Made by a program: the position numbers and the translations under genes | In this document: positions 56,001-64,000 of the stretch, piece after piece | Layout: every line of letters starts with the position of its first letter | Position numbering within the stretch: the first letter of the stretch is position 1 | The notes under the pieces: generated by a model | Database searches by the model: none | What the model was told of the DNA's origin: nothing | The model's input: the letters and a program-made list of their open reading frames with translations, nothing else | Source: Pseudomonas sp. LB-090624 | Lineage (GTDB): Bacteria; Pseudomonadota; Gammaproteobacteria; Pseudomonadales; Pseudomonadaceae | Direction of reading: 5' to 3' | Assembly (NCBI RefSeq): GCF_003205205.1 | Contig: NZ_QJRL01000019.1 | Coordinates: forward strand, 1 to 64,000 | DNA: 64,000 bases

Positions 56001-56703
56001 GCGCCTGTACCGCACCGGTGACCTGGCGCGCTACCACGCCGACGGGGTGATCGAATACGCCGGGCGCATCGACCACCAGGTGAAGATCCGCGGCTTCCGC
56101 ATCGAGCTGGGTGAAATCGAAGCCCGCCTGCAGGCCCAGCCGCAGGTGCGCGAGGCCCTGGTGCTGGCCCAGGAAGGCGCGACCGGCCAGCAGCTGGTGG
56201 CCTACCTGATCCCCGCTGCCGAGGTAGCGCTGGAGCAGCAGGCCGGGCTGCGCGCGCAGCTGCGCGAACAGTTGAAGGAAGCGCTGCCGGACTACATGGT
56301 CCCGGCGCACCTGCTGCTGCTCGACCAATGGCCACTGACAGCCAACGGCAAGCTCGACCGCAAGGCCCTGCCCAAGGCCGATGCCAGCCTGTTGCAGCAC
56401 GGTTATCGCGCCCCACGCAGCGAGCTTGAACAGCAGCTGGCAGCCATCTGGCAGGACGTGCTCAAGCTTGAGCAAGTGGGCCTGGACGACCACTTCTTCG
56501 AACTGGGCGGCCACTCATTGCTGGCCGTGAGCGTGGTTTCGCGGGTGCAACTGGAACTCGGCCTGAGCCTGACCCCGCAACTGATTTTCCAGCACCCAAC
56601 CCTGGCGAGCTTCGCCGAACAGCTGGCCCAGGCATCTGCGCCGGCGGACACACAAACACTCAGCAAGCTGTCGGCTCTGCTGGACGAAATGGAGGACGTG
56701 TGA
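41011..56703 (+). CDS. Four-module NRPS: C-A-T / C-A-T-E / C-A-T-E / C-A-T (pyoverdine peptide arm)
   Basis: A 5230-residue peptide synthetase. The condensation His motifs are near residues 181 (HHIVADGW), 1238 (HHIISDGG), 2762 and 4288 (both HHILMDGW); the last two follow epimerases. Carrier-protein Ser are near 1053, 2114, 3637 and 5169. Epimerase motifs HHLVVDGVSW and HHLLVDGVSW are near 2294 and 3815. Specificity residues read by eye: module 1 (from D706) DLTKVGHVGK, aspartate; module 2 (D1761) DGEGSGGVTK, lysine by my recollection of pyoverdine synthetases; module 3 (D3289) DIWELTADDK, a basic residue, perhaps diaminobutyrate; module 4 (D4811) DFWNVGMVHK, threonine. Product segment: Asp - D-Lys - D-X - Thr. 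There is no thioesterase, so the chain passes to the next protein. An N-terminal C domain means it accepts an upstream acyl-peptide, likely from a PvdL-type enzyme. Confidence 0.95.
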   Translation: MNVEKSLKLARRFIELPVEKRRLFLETLASEGIDFSQFPIPADVAVDDRHALSYAQQRMWFLWQLDPHGAAYNLPSAVVLKGALDISAVQRSFEQLLQRHQALRTVFQAQGDDVVQVVQPAAIVIDEHDLQALAGEARDAAVAQAVRDEAGMPFDLQHGPLFRVRLLKLAAQEHVLLLTLHHIVADGWSMNVLIQEFVHGYDALVSGQAPELPELPIQYSDYALWQRRWLEAGEQARQLAYWRAKLGDQHPVLQLPADYPRPLQASRQGQRLAIAVPQGLSERLSGLARQQGVTLFSVLLAGFKLLLQHYSGLQDIRVGVPVANRNRDEVEGLIGVFVNTQVLRTELDPQMSVAQLLADIRETTRAAQSHQDLPFERLVEGLQVERSLSHTPLFQVLHNHQANVADIGALRSESGLELQVLERHERSVQFELTLDTVERDGQVQAAFTYASELFAPATIERMAGHWLNLLQAMAADPLAAIGDLPLLGAGERQRLLQASQPAASEFAVDSVLALFAAQVAQQPQAPALVFGDRQLSYAELDADANQLAHQLIEWGVGPEVLVGIAVERSVEMIVGLLAILKAGGAYVPFDPEYPQERLAYMLADSGVQLLLTQQALLPRLPQDTPVRYLVLDQVAEALARFSTAAPPARVNADNLAYAIYTSGSTGRSKGVTISHGALANYVQAALQRLALGQAASMAVVSTLAADLGHTTLFGALCSGSCLHVIALDISLDAERFAAYMHAHAVDVLKIVPSHLQALLDGPHPARALPQRALVLGGEACPGGLMAQLAQLAPHCTLFNHYGPTETTVGALADAVEAPSATGRVPLGRPLANMQAYVLDASLQPLSTGCQGELYLAGAGVARGYHRRAAMTAERFVPNPFGAAGSRVYRTGDLARQLANGQVDYLGRVDHQVKIRGYRIELGEITDTLKRQPRVHDAVAVIHGTGSAARIVAYVVPDSQADASQVLADAQAALARQLPDYMLPSRFMALPAMPLTLNGKLDLRALPVPDEGPAQAYRAPQTTLQQQLALIWQDVLNVAQVGLDDNFFALGGHSLLATQIIARVRRILGRDVPLRSLFESNSLQGFAEQVLGAGAQHVEPIAAVPRDQPLVASHAQQRQWLFWQMQPHSTAYHTPMVVRLRGELDRAALTQAFAILCERHEAFRTTFVERDGVLLQRIQPAGELPLAWDQLPATAGLAHIQAQVLAETQRLFDLGTGPLWRAKVLQLGEQDQLLVVTLHHIISDGGSMSVMVREFVALYQALHRGEAPALAKLPIQYADYAAWHKHWLEQGELQRQLDYWRGQLGSEQPILELPIDHPRSALKDHRLGRVAFALDSELAQRLRQLAREHELTLFQLFLGAFALLLQRYCEQPDVRIGIPVSNRSRQELENVLGFFVNTLVMRVEVDPAMSGAALLSQVKATALAGQAHQDLPFDRLVEALNPQRSLDRNPLFQVMYNHLSIAGQQVGSTSLAGLHAEEMTLQGGTAQFDLTLETLETDAAINVSFLYAAELFEAATLQRMAEHWCNLLRGLAADPAQAVGELPLLAPQEQAALLQGWQQAGLAAAPGAVHQLIAEQAQRQPQAVALLVGDQQLSYGQLEARANQLAHRLRALGVGPDVLVGIALERSLDMVVGLLGILKAGGAFLPLDPQYPAERLAYMMQDSGIDLLLSHSRVLPGLEVPAGMRTLLLDQRVEQPGADHAPTVALSPQNLAYVIYTSGSTGQPKGVAVAHGPLAMHCLATGQWYEMTPADRELHFLSFAFDGAHERWLTSLVMGGSLLLRDDELWSPERTYEEIRRHGVTMAGFPPAYLQQLAEHAAHAGNPPPVRLYSFGGDAMPRATYERVQQSLQPQVMINGYGPTETVVTPMVWRTRAGDHCDSAYAPIGQPVGERSACVLDAALGLLPAGVAGQLYLGGAGLARGYLGRPGLTAERFVPDPFGTEGARLYRTGDQVCLRADGQFDYLGRIDNQVKIRGFRVELGEIEACLLACAEVREAVVVAVDGPSGKQLAAYLVLADSIAAHGPAEQREQLKAALRQSLPDYMLPTHWLVLEQLPLLPNGKLDRKALPAPDFSALQQAYVAPRNALEQRLAALWQRVLKLPQVGVSDNFFELGGDSIISIQLVSRARQDGLLFSARDLFEHQTVAALASVAQVGACEVQADQGPLSGEQVLLPVHQLFFAQEIPARHHWNQSILLEPRQPLNAADLERALHALVEHHDALRLSFAPADDGWQARYRSPAQCAQAALLWQAAADDEGGLHTLLEQAQRSLDLENGPLLRALLATLADGSQRLLLVVHHLVVDGVSWRILLEDLQQAYAAVLAGNQPNLPAKSHSMQAWAKRLQGHAAHMQGQLGYWCEQLQGRAALPHRQVSDLAAANQQCHAHTVYSRLDRAWTERLLREAPAAYRTRVNDLLLAALVRVIAGWTGRDEVSVLLEGHGREALFDDLDLSRTLGWFTTVFPLKLAVPSERSHTLKQVKQHLHSIPDNGIGFGVLGQWGSAEARQQLGHVPLPEITFNYLGQFDGSFDQAEALFVPAKEDKGADHDAQAPLGNLLSLNGQVYGGELSLGWTFSRELFDSATLERLAADYTRELQALIEHCCTPGVCGVTPSDFPLARLSQAQLDQLPVPAAEIADLYPLAPMQQGMLFHALYEQQAGDYVNQMRVDVAGLDVERFRRAWEAVLQRHDILRTQFHWEHEQALQVVRKHVELPFVVHDWQGREGLEAALEQLALDQRQQGFDLSQAPLLRLALVRTGPARQHLLYTSHHILMDGWSNSQLLGEVLHQYALLGDGQPSALPPVTSRYSDYIGWLGRQDAAAGEAFWKDCLRDLQGPTRLAQAIAYEAQAEAGQGYAEHVQVIDAATTGQLVALARQHKVTLNTLLQGAWLLLLQRYTGQDSVTFGATVAGRPAALKGIEQQVGLFINTLPVTASPAPQLPFAQFLQQLQAQNVAMREFEHTPLFDIQRWSGQGGEALFDNILVFENYPVSEALQQGAPAGLSFGEVYSREQTHYPLTLSISQGQTLQLHYSHALEHLQRPALAALADNFQHVLQQCLSLPLDSCLGAFCLVAPATREGLLQHVNQTAADYPLQHSYAELFEAQVARTPQAVVARCGDRQYSYSELNRRANRVAHGLIALGVGPDQPVALLAQRSLELLGMMVGTFKAAAGYLPLDPGLPQQRLSHIVALSRTPVLLCTEACQAQAEALLDALDEARRPQLLVLETLDRPGSAEHDPQRYSGPQHLAYVIYTSGSTGQPKGVMVEQAGMLNNQLSKVPYLGLGPDDVIAQTASQSFDISVWQFLAAPLFGGCVQIVPNELAHDPEALLQQVREQRISVLESVPSLIQGMFQAPAIAVPSLRWMLPTGEALAPELARQWLQRYPDVGLVNAYGPAECSDDVAFFRVDLASTQGVYLPIGSPTDNNRLYVLDAALELAPLGVTGELCVAGTSVGRGYVGDPLRTAQAFIPHPCGAPGERLYRTGDLARRRADGVLEYVGRVDHQVKIRGFRIELGEIEAALLDSDQVREAVVMAQPGANGPQLVAYCVADDAVAADALKQQLKASLKARLPDYMVPVHWVLMARLPLTPNGKVDRKALPLPDMSQARQAYVAPCSELEQQLAAIWQDVLKLEQVGLDDNFFELGGDSIVSIQVVGRARQAGIAFSPKDVFEQQTVQGLARVARRGAAQQQIDQGPVSGELHLLPAQAEFFALAIPERHHWNQSVLLDALQPLDADRLEHALHQLVVHHDGLRLKFDESEQGWRASFGEAHVRHALLWQRDCADAQALEALCDQAQASLCLGSGDLVRAVLVTQPGECQRLLLVIHHLLVDGVSWRILLEDLQRAYRQCVAGQAVVLPAKTSSLRDWAGQLQAYAGSAGLGSELAYWQAQLQHDHAELPCDHPGAGQQRRRARTVSTQLDREVTRQLLQEAPATYRTQVNDLLLTALARVVGRWSGQAATLIQLEGHGREELSADLDLSRTVGWFTSLYPVCLRVEGELGASIKQVKEQLRAIPNKGLGYGVLRYLGSDEQRQALQSLATPRITFNYLGQFDASFDGAGDALLQPSRLGVGAEQSADAPLENWLSLNGQVYGGELRMGWTFSLDLFDEQTVQHLADDYGRELRSLVEHCLQANEAGEQGMTPSDFPLAGLSQAQLDALPVPAAQVEDIYALSPMQQGMLFHSLYEQGSGDYINQMRADVQGLDAERLRAAWQAVYDRHEVLRASVLWQGQQQPLQVIHKHLAVALVYQDWRERRELSTALDQLANAERLRGFDLGKAPLQRIQVIRIGDDRYHLIDTNHHILMDGWSYSQLLGEVLEQYGAQARGEPRPAAPAGRYRDYIGWLQRQDAQASEQFWKARLADLEQPTLLSRSLATGEPLAEADVAGQGQVVLLRDRQQTRQLSDFARQHKVTLNTLMQGAWLLLLQRYTGQAAVAFGVTVAGRPAELRGVEAHIGLFINTLPVVASPRPEQPVVQWLQALQSLNLQLREHEHTPLFEIQRWAGHGGEGLFDSIMVFENYPVSEILQQTAPEGLRFDAVHNHEQANYPLTLAVNQGETLSVTFGYDRGCFAAVQVEQLAGHLRQLLEQIVEATAHQALGSLTLLDAQQQQATFAQWNPAPAEHPADQALHSRIEAQVQRTPDAIAVTCEGQALSYAQLNQRANALARRLVDDGVGPDVLVGLAAERSLDMVVGIFAILKAGGAYVPLDPAYPADRLAYMIEDSGLQRVLAQPQVLASLPVPAGVRVLSLESNDDSSQADPLACSPVTVSPDNLAYVIYTSGSTGKPKGVLLPQRNVLRLFTATDADFRFGSDDVWSLFHSYAFDFSVWEIFGALLYGGRLVIVPQHTSRSPEAFYQLLADEQVTVLNQTPSAFKQLMAVATTAEPQRPLALRSVVFGGEALDVNSLAPWFERFGDRQPQLVNMYGITETTVHVSYRPLSLADLGKAASSPMGVPIPDLSWYVLDGDLNPVAKGCIGELYVGRAGLARGYLKRSDLSATRFVPDPFGAPGGRLYRTGDLARYHADGVIEYAGRIDHQVKIRGFRIELGEIEARLQAQPQVREALVLAQEGATGQQLVAYLIPAAEVALEQQAGLRAQLREQLKEALPDYMVPAHLLLLDQWPLTANGKLDRKALPKADASLLQHGYRAPRSELEQQLAAIWQDVLKLEQVGLDDHFFELGGHSLLAVSVVSRVQLELGLSLTPQLIFQHPTLASFAEQLAQASAPADTQTLSKLSALLDEMEDV
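48831..48900 (+). repeat. E-to-C linker repeat, copy 1
   Basis: The inter-domain segment encoding PSDFPLARLSQAQLDQLPVP recurs almost unchanged at about 53401-53470 (PSDFPLAGLSQAQLDALPVP). It marks a duplicated E-C unit in the NRPS; the flanking E and C domains are also similar. Confidence 0.6.
53401..53470 (+). repeat. E-to-C linker repeat, copy 2
   Basis: Second copy of the linker described at 48831-48900, between the module 3 epimerase and module 4 condensation domain. Confidence 0.6.
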
Positions 56704-59700
56704 TGGACACCGCAGTCGCCACGAAAATTGCCCAGCGCTTCATCAATCTGCCGCTGGAAAAGCGTCGCCAATACTTGCAGAAAATGCTTGAAGAGGGCGT
56801 GTCCCCGGCCAACCTGCCCATTCCGCTGGTGCGCGACGACACCACCGTGGTGCCGTTGTCGTTTGCCCAGGAGCGCCAATGGTTCCTGTGGCAGATGGAG
56901 CCTCAGGGCACTGCCTACAACATCGGGGTCAGCCTGCGCCTGCATGGCCCGCTGAACCTGCAGGCCTTGCAAGGCAGTTTCGATGCGCTGCTGGCGCGGC
57001 ACGAGAGCTTGCGCACCACGTTCACCCATGACAGCCGCGACGGTGGCCCGCGCCAGCGAATCGCCCCACAGCTGACGGTAGCGATCGAATGCAGTGAGCG
57101 CGGTGTGGGCGATGAGCAGGCGCAGGTTCAAGCCTTCGTCGAAGCCCACCGGGAGCAGCCGTTCGACCTGCAACACGGCCCCGTGTTGCGCGTGGCGTTG
57201 CTGCGCCTGGCGGCCGAGGACCATGTGCTTAGCCTGGTGGTGCACCACATCGCCGCTGACGGCTGGTCGCTGAAGGTCATGGTCGATGAACTGCTGCAGG
57301 GTTACAGTGCCTGCTGCCAAGGGCATGCCGTGGCTGTTCGGCCCCTGCCCATCCAGTACGCCGACTATGCCATCTGGCAACGGCGCTGGATGGAGGCCGG
57401 TGAGCGCGAGCGGCAGCTGGCCTATTGGCAAGCGCAGTTGGGTGGCCAGCAGCCGGTGCTGGAACTGCCCACCGATCGGCCCCGCCCGGGGCTGATGAGC
57501 TACCGCGGCGCACGGCACGACTTCAGCTTGCCGGCCGAACTGTGCCAACGCCTGCAAGACCTGGCCCGCCACGAAGGGGTGACCTTGTTCGTGCTGTTAC
57601 TGGCCGCGTTCCAGGCCTTGCTGCAGCGCTACAGCGGGCAGCAGGACATTCGCGTGGGTGTGCCCATCGCTAACCGCAACCGGGTAGAAACCGAAGGGTT
57701 GATCGGGTTTTTCGTCAACACCCAGGTGCTGCGCGCGCAAATCGAGCCGCAGCAGACCTTCCGCGCGCTGTTGCAGCAAGCCCGCCAGGCCGCCAGCGAC
57801 GCCCAGGCCCATCAAGAGCTGCCGTTCGAACAACTGGTCGAAGCCTTGCAGCCGGGGCGCAGCCTGAGTCACAGCCCGTTGTTCCAGGTCATGTTCAACC
57901 ACCAGCGCCAGGGCAATGGCCAGCAAGCCGCCAGCGACACAGCGCTGCGTATCGAGGCTTTGCCTGGCGAAACGCGCACCGCGCCGTTTGACCTCACCCT
58001 GGAAACCTTCGAAGCGCCAGGGCAGATCGGCGCCTCGTTCAACTACGCCACCGATCTGTTCGATGCCACGACCGTGGCGCGCATGGCCGGGCACTGGCTG
58101 CAATTGCTGGACGGCATCGTGGCCGACGCGGGCCAGCGAGTCGCTGCGTTGCCACTGCTCAGCGACAGCGAGCTGGACGTGATCGGCCAGGCCTGGAATG
58201 ACACGGCGGTGCCGGTTGCCGACGCCTGTATCCAGCACATGATCGAGCAGCGTGCCCATGCCACACCGCATGCACCGGCCGTGCAGTTCGAAGACCAGAC
58301 GCTGAGCTACCAGCAACTCAACGAACACGCCAACCGCCTGGCCTGGCGCCTGATCGAAGGCGGCGTGGGGCCGGACGTCAAAGTCGGGGTGGCCCTCGAA
58401 CGCTCGCCACAGATGCTCGTCGCCTTGCTGGCCGTGCTCAAGGCCGGGGGTGCCTATGTACCGCTGGACCCTCACTACCCGGACGAGCGGCTCGCCTACA
58501 TGATGGAGGACAGCGGCATCAGGCTGCTGCTGACCCAGCCGTCGCTCCAGGCACGCCTGCCGATACCGGCCACGGTCCAGTGCCTGTTGCTGGCGCCCGA
58601 ACACCCGCTGGGCAGTGGTTGCAACGCGGCAGCCTACGGTGTGCACAACCCGCAGCCCCACCTGTCGGCCGAGCACCTCGCCTACATGATCTACACCTCG
58701 GGCTCCACCGGCAGGCCAAAAGGGGTGATGGTGCCCCACGGTGCGCTGGTCAACTTCATCGCCAGCATGGCCAAGGCGCCGGGGCTGGCTACCGGAGACC
58801 GCCTGTTGTCGTTGACCACGTTCTCGTTCGATATCTTCGGGCTGGAGATGTACCTGCCGCTGGTGCAGGGCGCCTGCGTGGTCCTGGCCGGTCCGGATAC
58901 TGCACAGGACCCGCAGCGGGTGCTGGAGCTGGTAGCGCGGCAGGCGGTGACCGTGCTTCAGGCTACCCCTTCGACCTGGCGCATGCTGCTAGACAGCGGT
59001 CGCGGCGAGGTGCTGGCCGGCTGCACGAAGCTGTGTGGCGGCGAAGCGCTGAGCGATGACCTGGCCCAGCGGCTGCTGGCCCTGGGCGGGCCGTTGTGGA
59101 ACCTGTACGGGCCGACCGAAACCACCATCTGGTCGGCGCTGCACCGCTTGCAGCCCGCCAGGCCGCAGGCATTGCTAGGCAGGCCAGTGGACAATACCCG
59201 GCTCTACCTGCTGGGTGAGGACCTGGCGCCAGTGCCTGTTGGCGTTGCCGGCGAGCTGCTGATTGGCGGGGCGGGGCTGGCGCGCGGGTATTACCAGCGG
59301 CCAGGGCTGACCGCCGAGCGTTTCGTCCCCGACCCGTTCGCCGGGAACGGTGAACGGCTGTACCGCACCGGCGACCTGGCGCGTTACCGGGCCGAGGGTG
59401 TGGTGGAATACCTCGGGCGAATCGACCAGCAAGTGAAGATGCGTGGCTACCGTATCGAACTCGGTGAAATCGAGGCACAACTGGCGCGTCATCCCGCCAT
59501 TCGCGAAGCGGCGGTAGTCGCCCGGCCGGGGCCTGGTGGCCAGCAGCTGGTGGCTTACCTGGTGCCGCAGGACGTGGCCGTGGTCGACGATGCGCAAACG
59601 CGGGAGGCACTGGGCGAGGCGCTGAAGCGGCAACTGCGCAGCGCATTGCCGGAGTACATGGTGCCGACCTGGACGACGTTCGTCGCAACCTTCCCCCACA

Positions 59701-60092
59701 CCCCCAATGGCAAGCTTGACCGCAACCGCCTGCCAGCCCCTGACCTGAGTGTCGCCCGGGTGGCCTACCTGGCACCGCAGAGCGAGCTGCAGCAGCAAGT
59801 GGCGCAGATCTGGCAGGAGGTGCTGCACGTCGATCAGGTCGGCCTTGCCGACAACTTCTTCGACCTCGGCGGGCATTCGCTGCTGGCCACCCAGGTCACC
59901 GTGCGGCTGCGTGAGCAGTTGAAGCTGGAAACAGCGGTCAAGGCGCTGTTCACCACCAATGACCTGCAAGCCTACTGCGCCGAGATCGCTGGCGCTCAGC
60001 CGCAAACCCAGGCGGTCAACGATGCCTTGGCTAAATCCTTGGAGGCCCTCAAACGTCTATCAGCCGAAGATCTGGAAAATCTGATCTCTTGA
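56703..60092 (+). CDS. One-module NRPS: C-A-T, glycine
   Basis: A 1129-residue synthetase. The N-terminal helical segment (AQRFINLPLEKRRQYLQKML) resembles that of the first NRPS. C motif HHIAADGW near residue 181; A-domain core YTSGSTGRPKG near 664; carrier Ser near 1059 in LGGHSLLATQV. Specificity residues from D710: DILQLGLIWK, the known glycine code. No E domain, as expected for an achiral residue. The ATG overlaps the previous stop (TGATG) with GGAGG upstream, so translation is coupled. The C-terminal tail EALKRLSAEDLENLIS may dock to the next protein. Confidence 0.95.
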   Translation: MDTAVATKIAQRFINLPLEKRRQYLQKMLEEGVSPANLPIPLVRDDTTVVPLSFAQERQWFLWQMEPQGTAYNIGVSLRLHGPLNLQALQGSFDALLARHESLRTTFTHDSRDGGPRQRIAPQLTVAIECSERGVGDEQAQVQAFVEAHREQPFDLQHGPVLRVALLRLAAEDHVLSLVVHHIAADGWSLKVMVDELLQGYSACCQGHAVAVRPLPIQYADYAIWQRRWMEAGERERQLAYWQAQLGGQQPVLELPTDRPRPGLMSYRGARHDFSLPAELCQRLQDLARHEGVTLFVLLLAAFQALLQRYSGQQDIRVGVPIANRNRVETEGLIGFFVNTQVLRAQIEPQQTFRALLQQARQAASDAQAHQELPFEQLVEALQPGRSLSHSPLFQVMFNHQRQGNGQQAASDTALRIEALPGETRTAPFDLTLETFEAPGQIGASFNYATDLFDATTVARMAGHWLQLLDGIVADAGQRVAALPLLSDSELDVIGQAWNDTAVPVADACIQHMIEQRAHATPHAPAVQFEDQTLSYQQLNEHANRLAWRLIEGGVGPDVKVGVALERSPQMLVALLAVLKAGGAYVPLDPHYPDERLAYMMEDSGIRLLLTQPSLQARLPIPATVQCLLLAPEHPLGSGCNAAAYGVHNPQPHLSAEHLAYMIYTSGSTGRPKGVMVPHGALVNFIASMAKAPGLATGDRLLSLTTFSFDIFGLEMYLPLVQGACVVLAGPDTAQDPQRVLELVARQAVTVLQATPSTWRMLLDSGRGEVLAGCTKLCGGEALSDDLAQRLLALGGPLWNLYGPTETTIWSALHRLQPARPQALLGRPVDNTRLYLLGEDLAPVPVGVAGELLIGGAGLARGYYQRPGLTAERFVPDPFAGNGERLYRTGDLARYRAEGVVEYLGRIDQQVKMRGYRIELGEIEAQLARHPAIREAAVVARPGPGGQQLVAYLVPQDVAVVDDAQTREALGEALKRQLRSALPEYMVPTWTTFVATFPHTPNGKLDRNRLPAPDLSVARVAYLAPQSELQQQVAQIWQEVLHVDQVGLADNFFDLGGHSLLATQVTVRLREQLKLETAVKALFTTNDLQAYCAEIAGAQPQTQAVNDALAKSLEALKRLSAEDLENLIS

Positions 60093-60104
60093 CAGGGGAA
60101 GGGC

Positions 60105-64000
<3,896 letters not shown>

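Noticed and set aside
47914..56514. Minus-strand open frame of about 2870 codons opposite the NRPS
   Set aside because: Same codon-bias shadow effect over a repetitive, high-GC NRPS gene; no domain or ribosome binding site supports it.

Overview
This window looks like chromosomal DNA of a fluorescent Pseudomonas of the P. putida group. The evidence is high GC with strong third-position GC, the P. putida-type REP palindromes, the gene order gltA / sdhCDAB / sucAB-lpdG-sucCD / brnQ, the ETF block (etfB-etfA with divergent ETF-QO), and several pyoverdine (pvd) genes. No tRNA, rRNA, IS element, prophage or CRISPR array was seen.

Layout. (1) 1-2.1 kb: an OmpR/QseB-type two-component system, followed by REP palindromes. 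(2) 2.4-10.5 kb: pyoverdine tailoring genes. These are a diaminobutyrate aminotransferase (pvdH) on +; a minus-strand operon pvdM > pvdN > SCP2-JmjC fusion > siderophore-interacting reductase; and the divergent pvdP tyrosinase. (3) 10.6-13.2 kb: a solo ECF sigma factor behind a Fur-like box, a degenerate receiver protein and an MFS transporter. (4) 13.3-14.0 kb: an mqsRA toxin-antitoxin pair with its palindromic operator. (5) 14.0-23.2 kb: ETF-QO, etfBA, a periplasmic binding protein, two lipoproteins, a MocR-type regulator and small cell-envelope or unknown genes. (6) 23.3-36.3 kb: citrate synthase and the sdh-suc TCA operon. (7) 36.7-40.8 kb: brnQ, a DUF599 membrane protein and a PepSY membrane protein with a small partner. 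(8) 41.0-64.0 kb: three co-directional NRPS genes, the last running off the window end.

How it fits together. Four promoters (pvdH, pvdM operon, pvdP, first NRPS) carry a TAAAT-16 nt-CGT motif, the iron-starvation box used by PvdS-type sigma factors; the NRPS copy has one mismatch. They lie at similar distances from the start codons, so the two halves of the locus, about 30 kb apart and separated by core metabolism, look co-regulated. Reading the adenylation-domain specificity residues by eye, the NRPSs are predicted to build Asp - D-Lys - D-(Dab or another basic residue) - Thr - Gly - D-Ser - ... This would be the peptide arm of a pyoverdine extended from a chromophore precursor made by a PvdL-type enzyme elsewhere. 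PvdP, PvdM and PvdN would then mature the chromophore and its side chain in the periplasm. The SCP2-JmjC protein is the least explained gene in the locus and may be an amino-acid hydroxylase.
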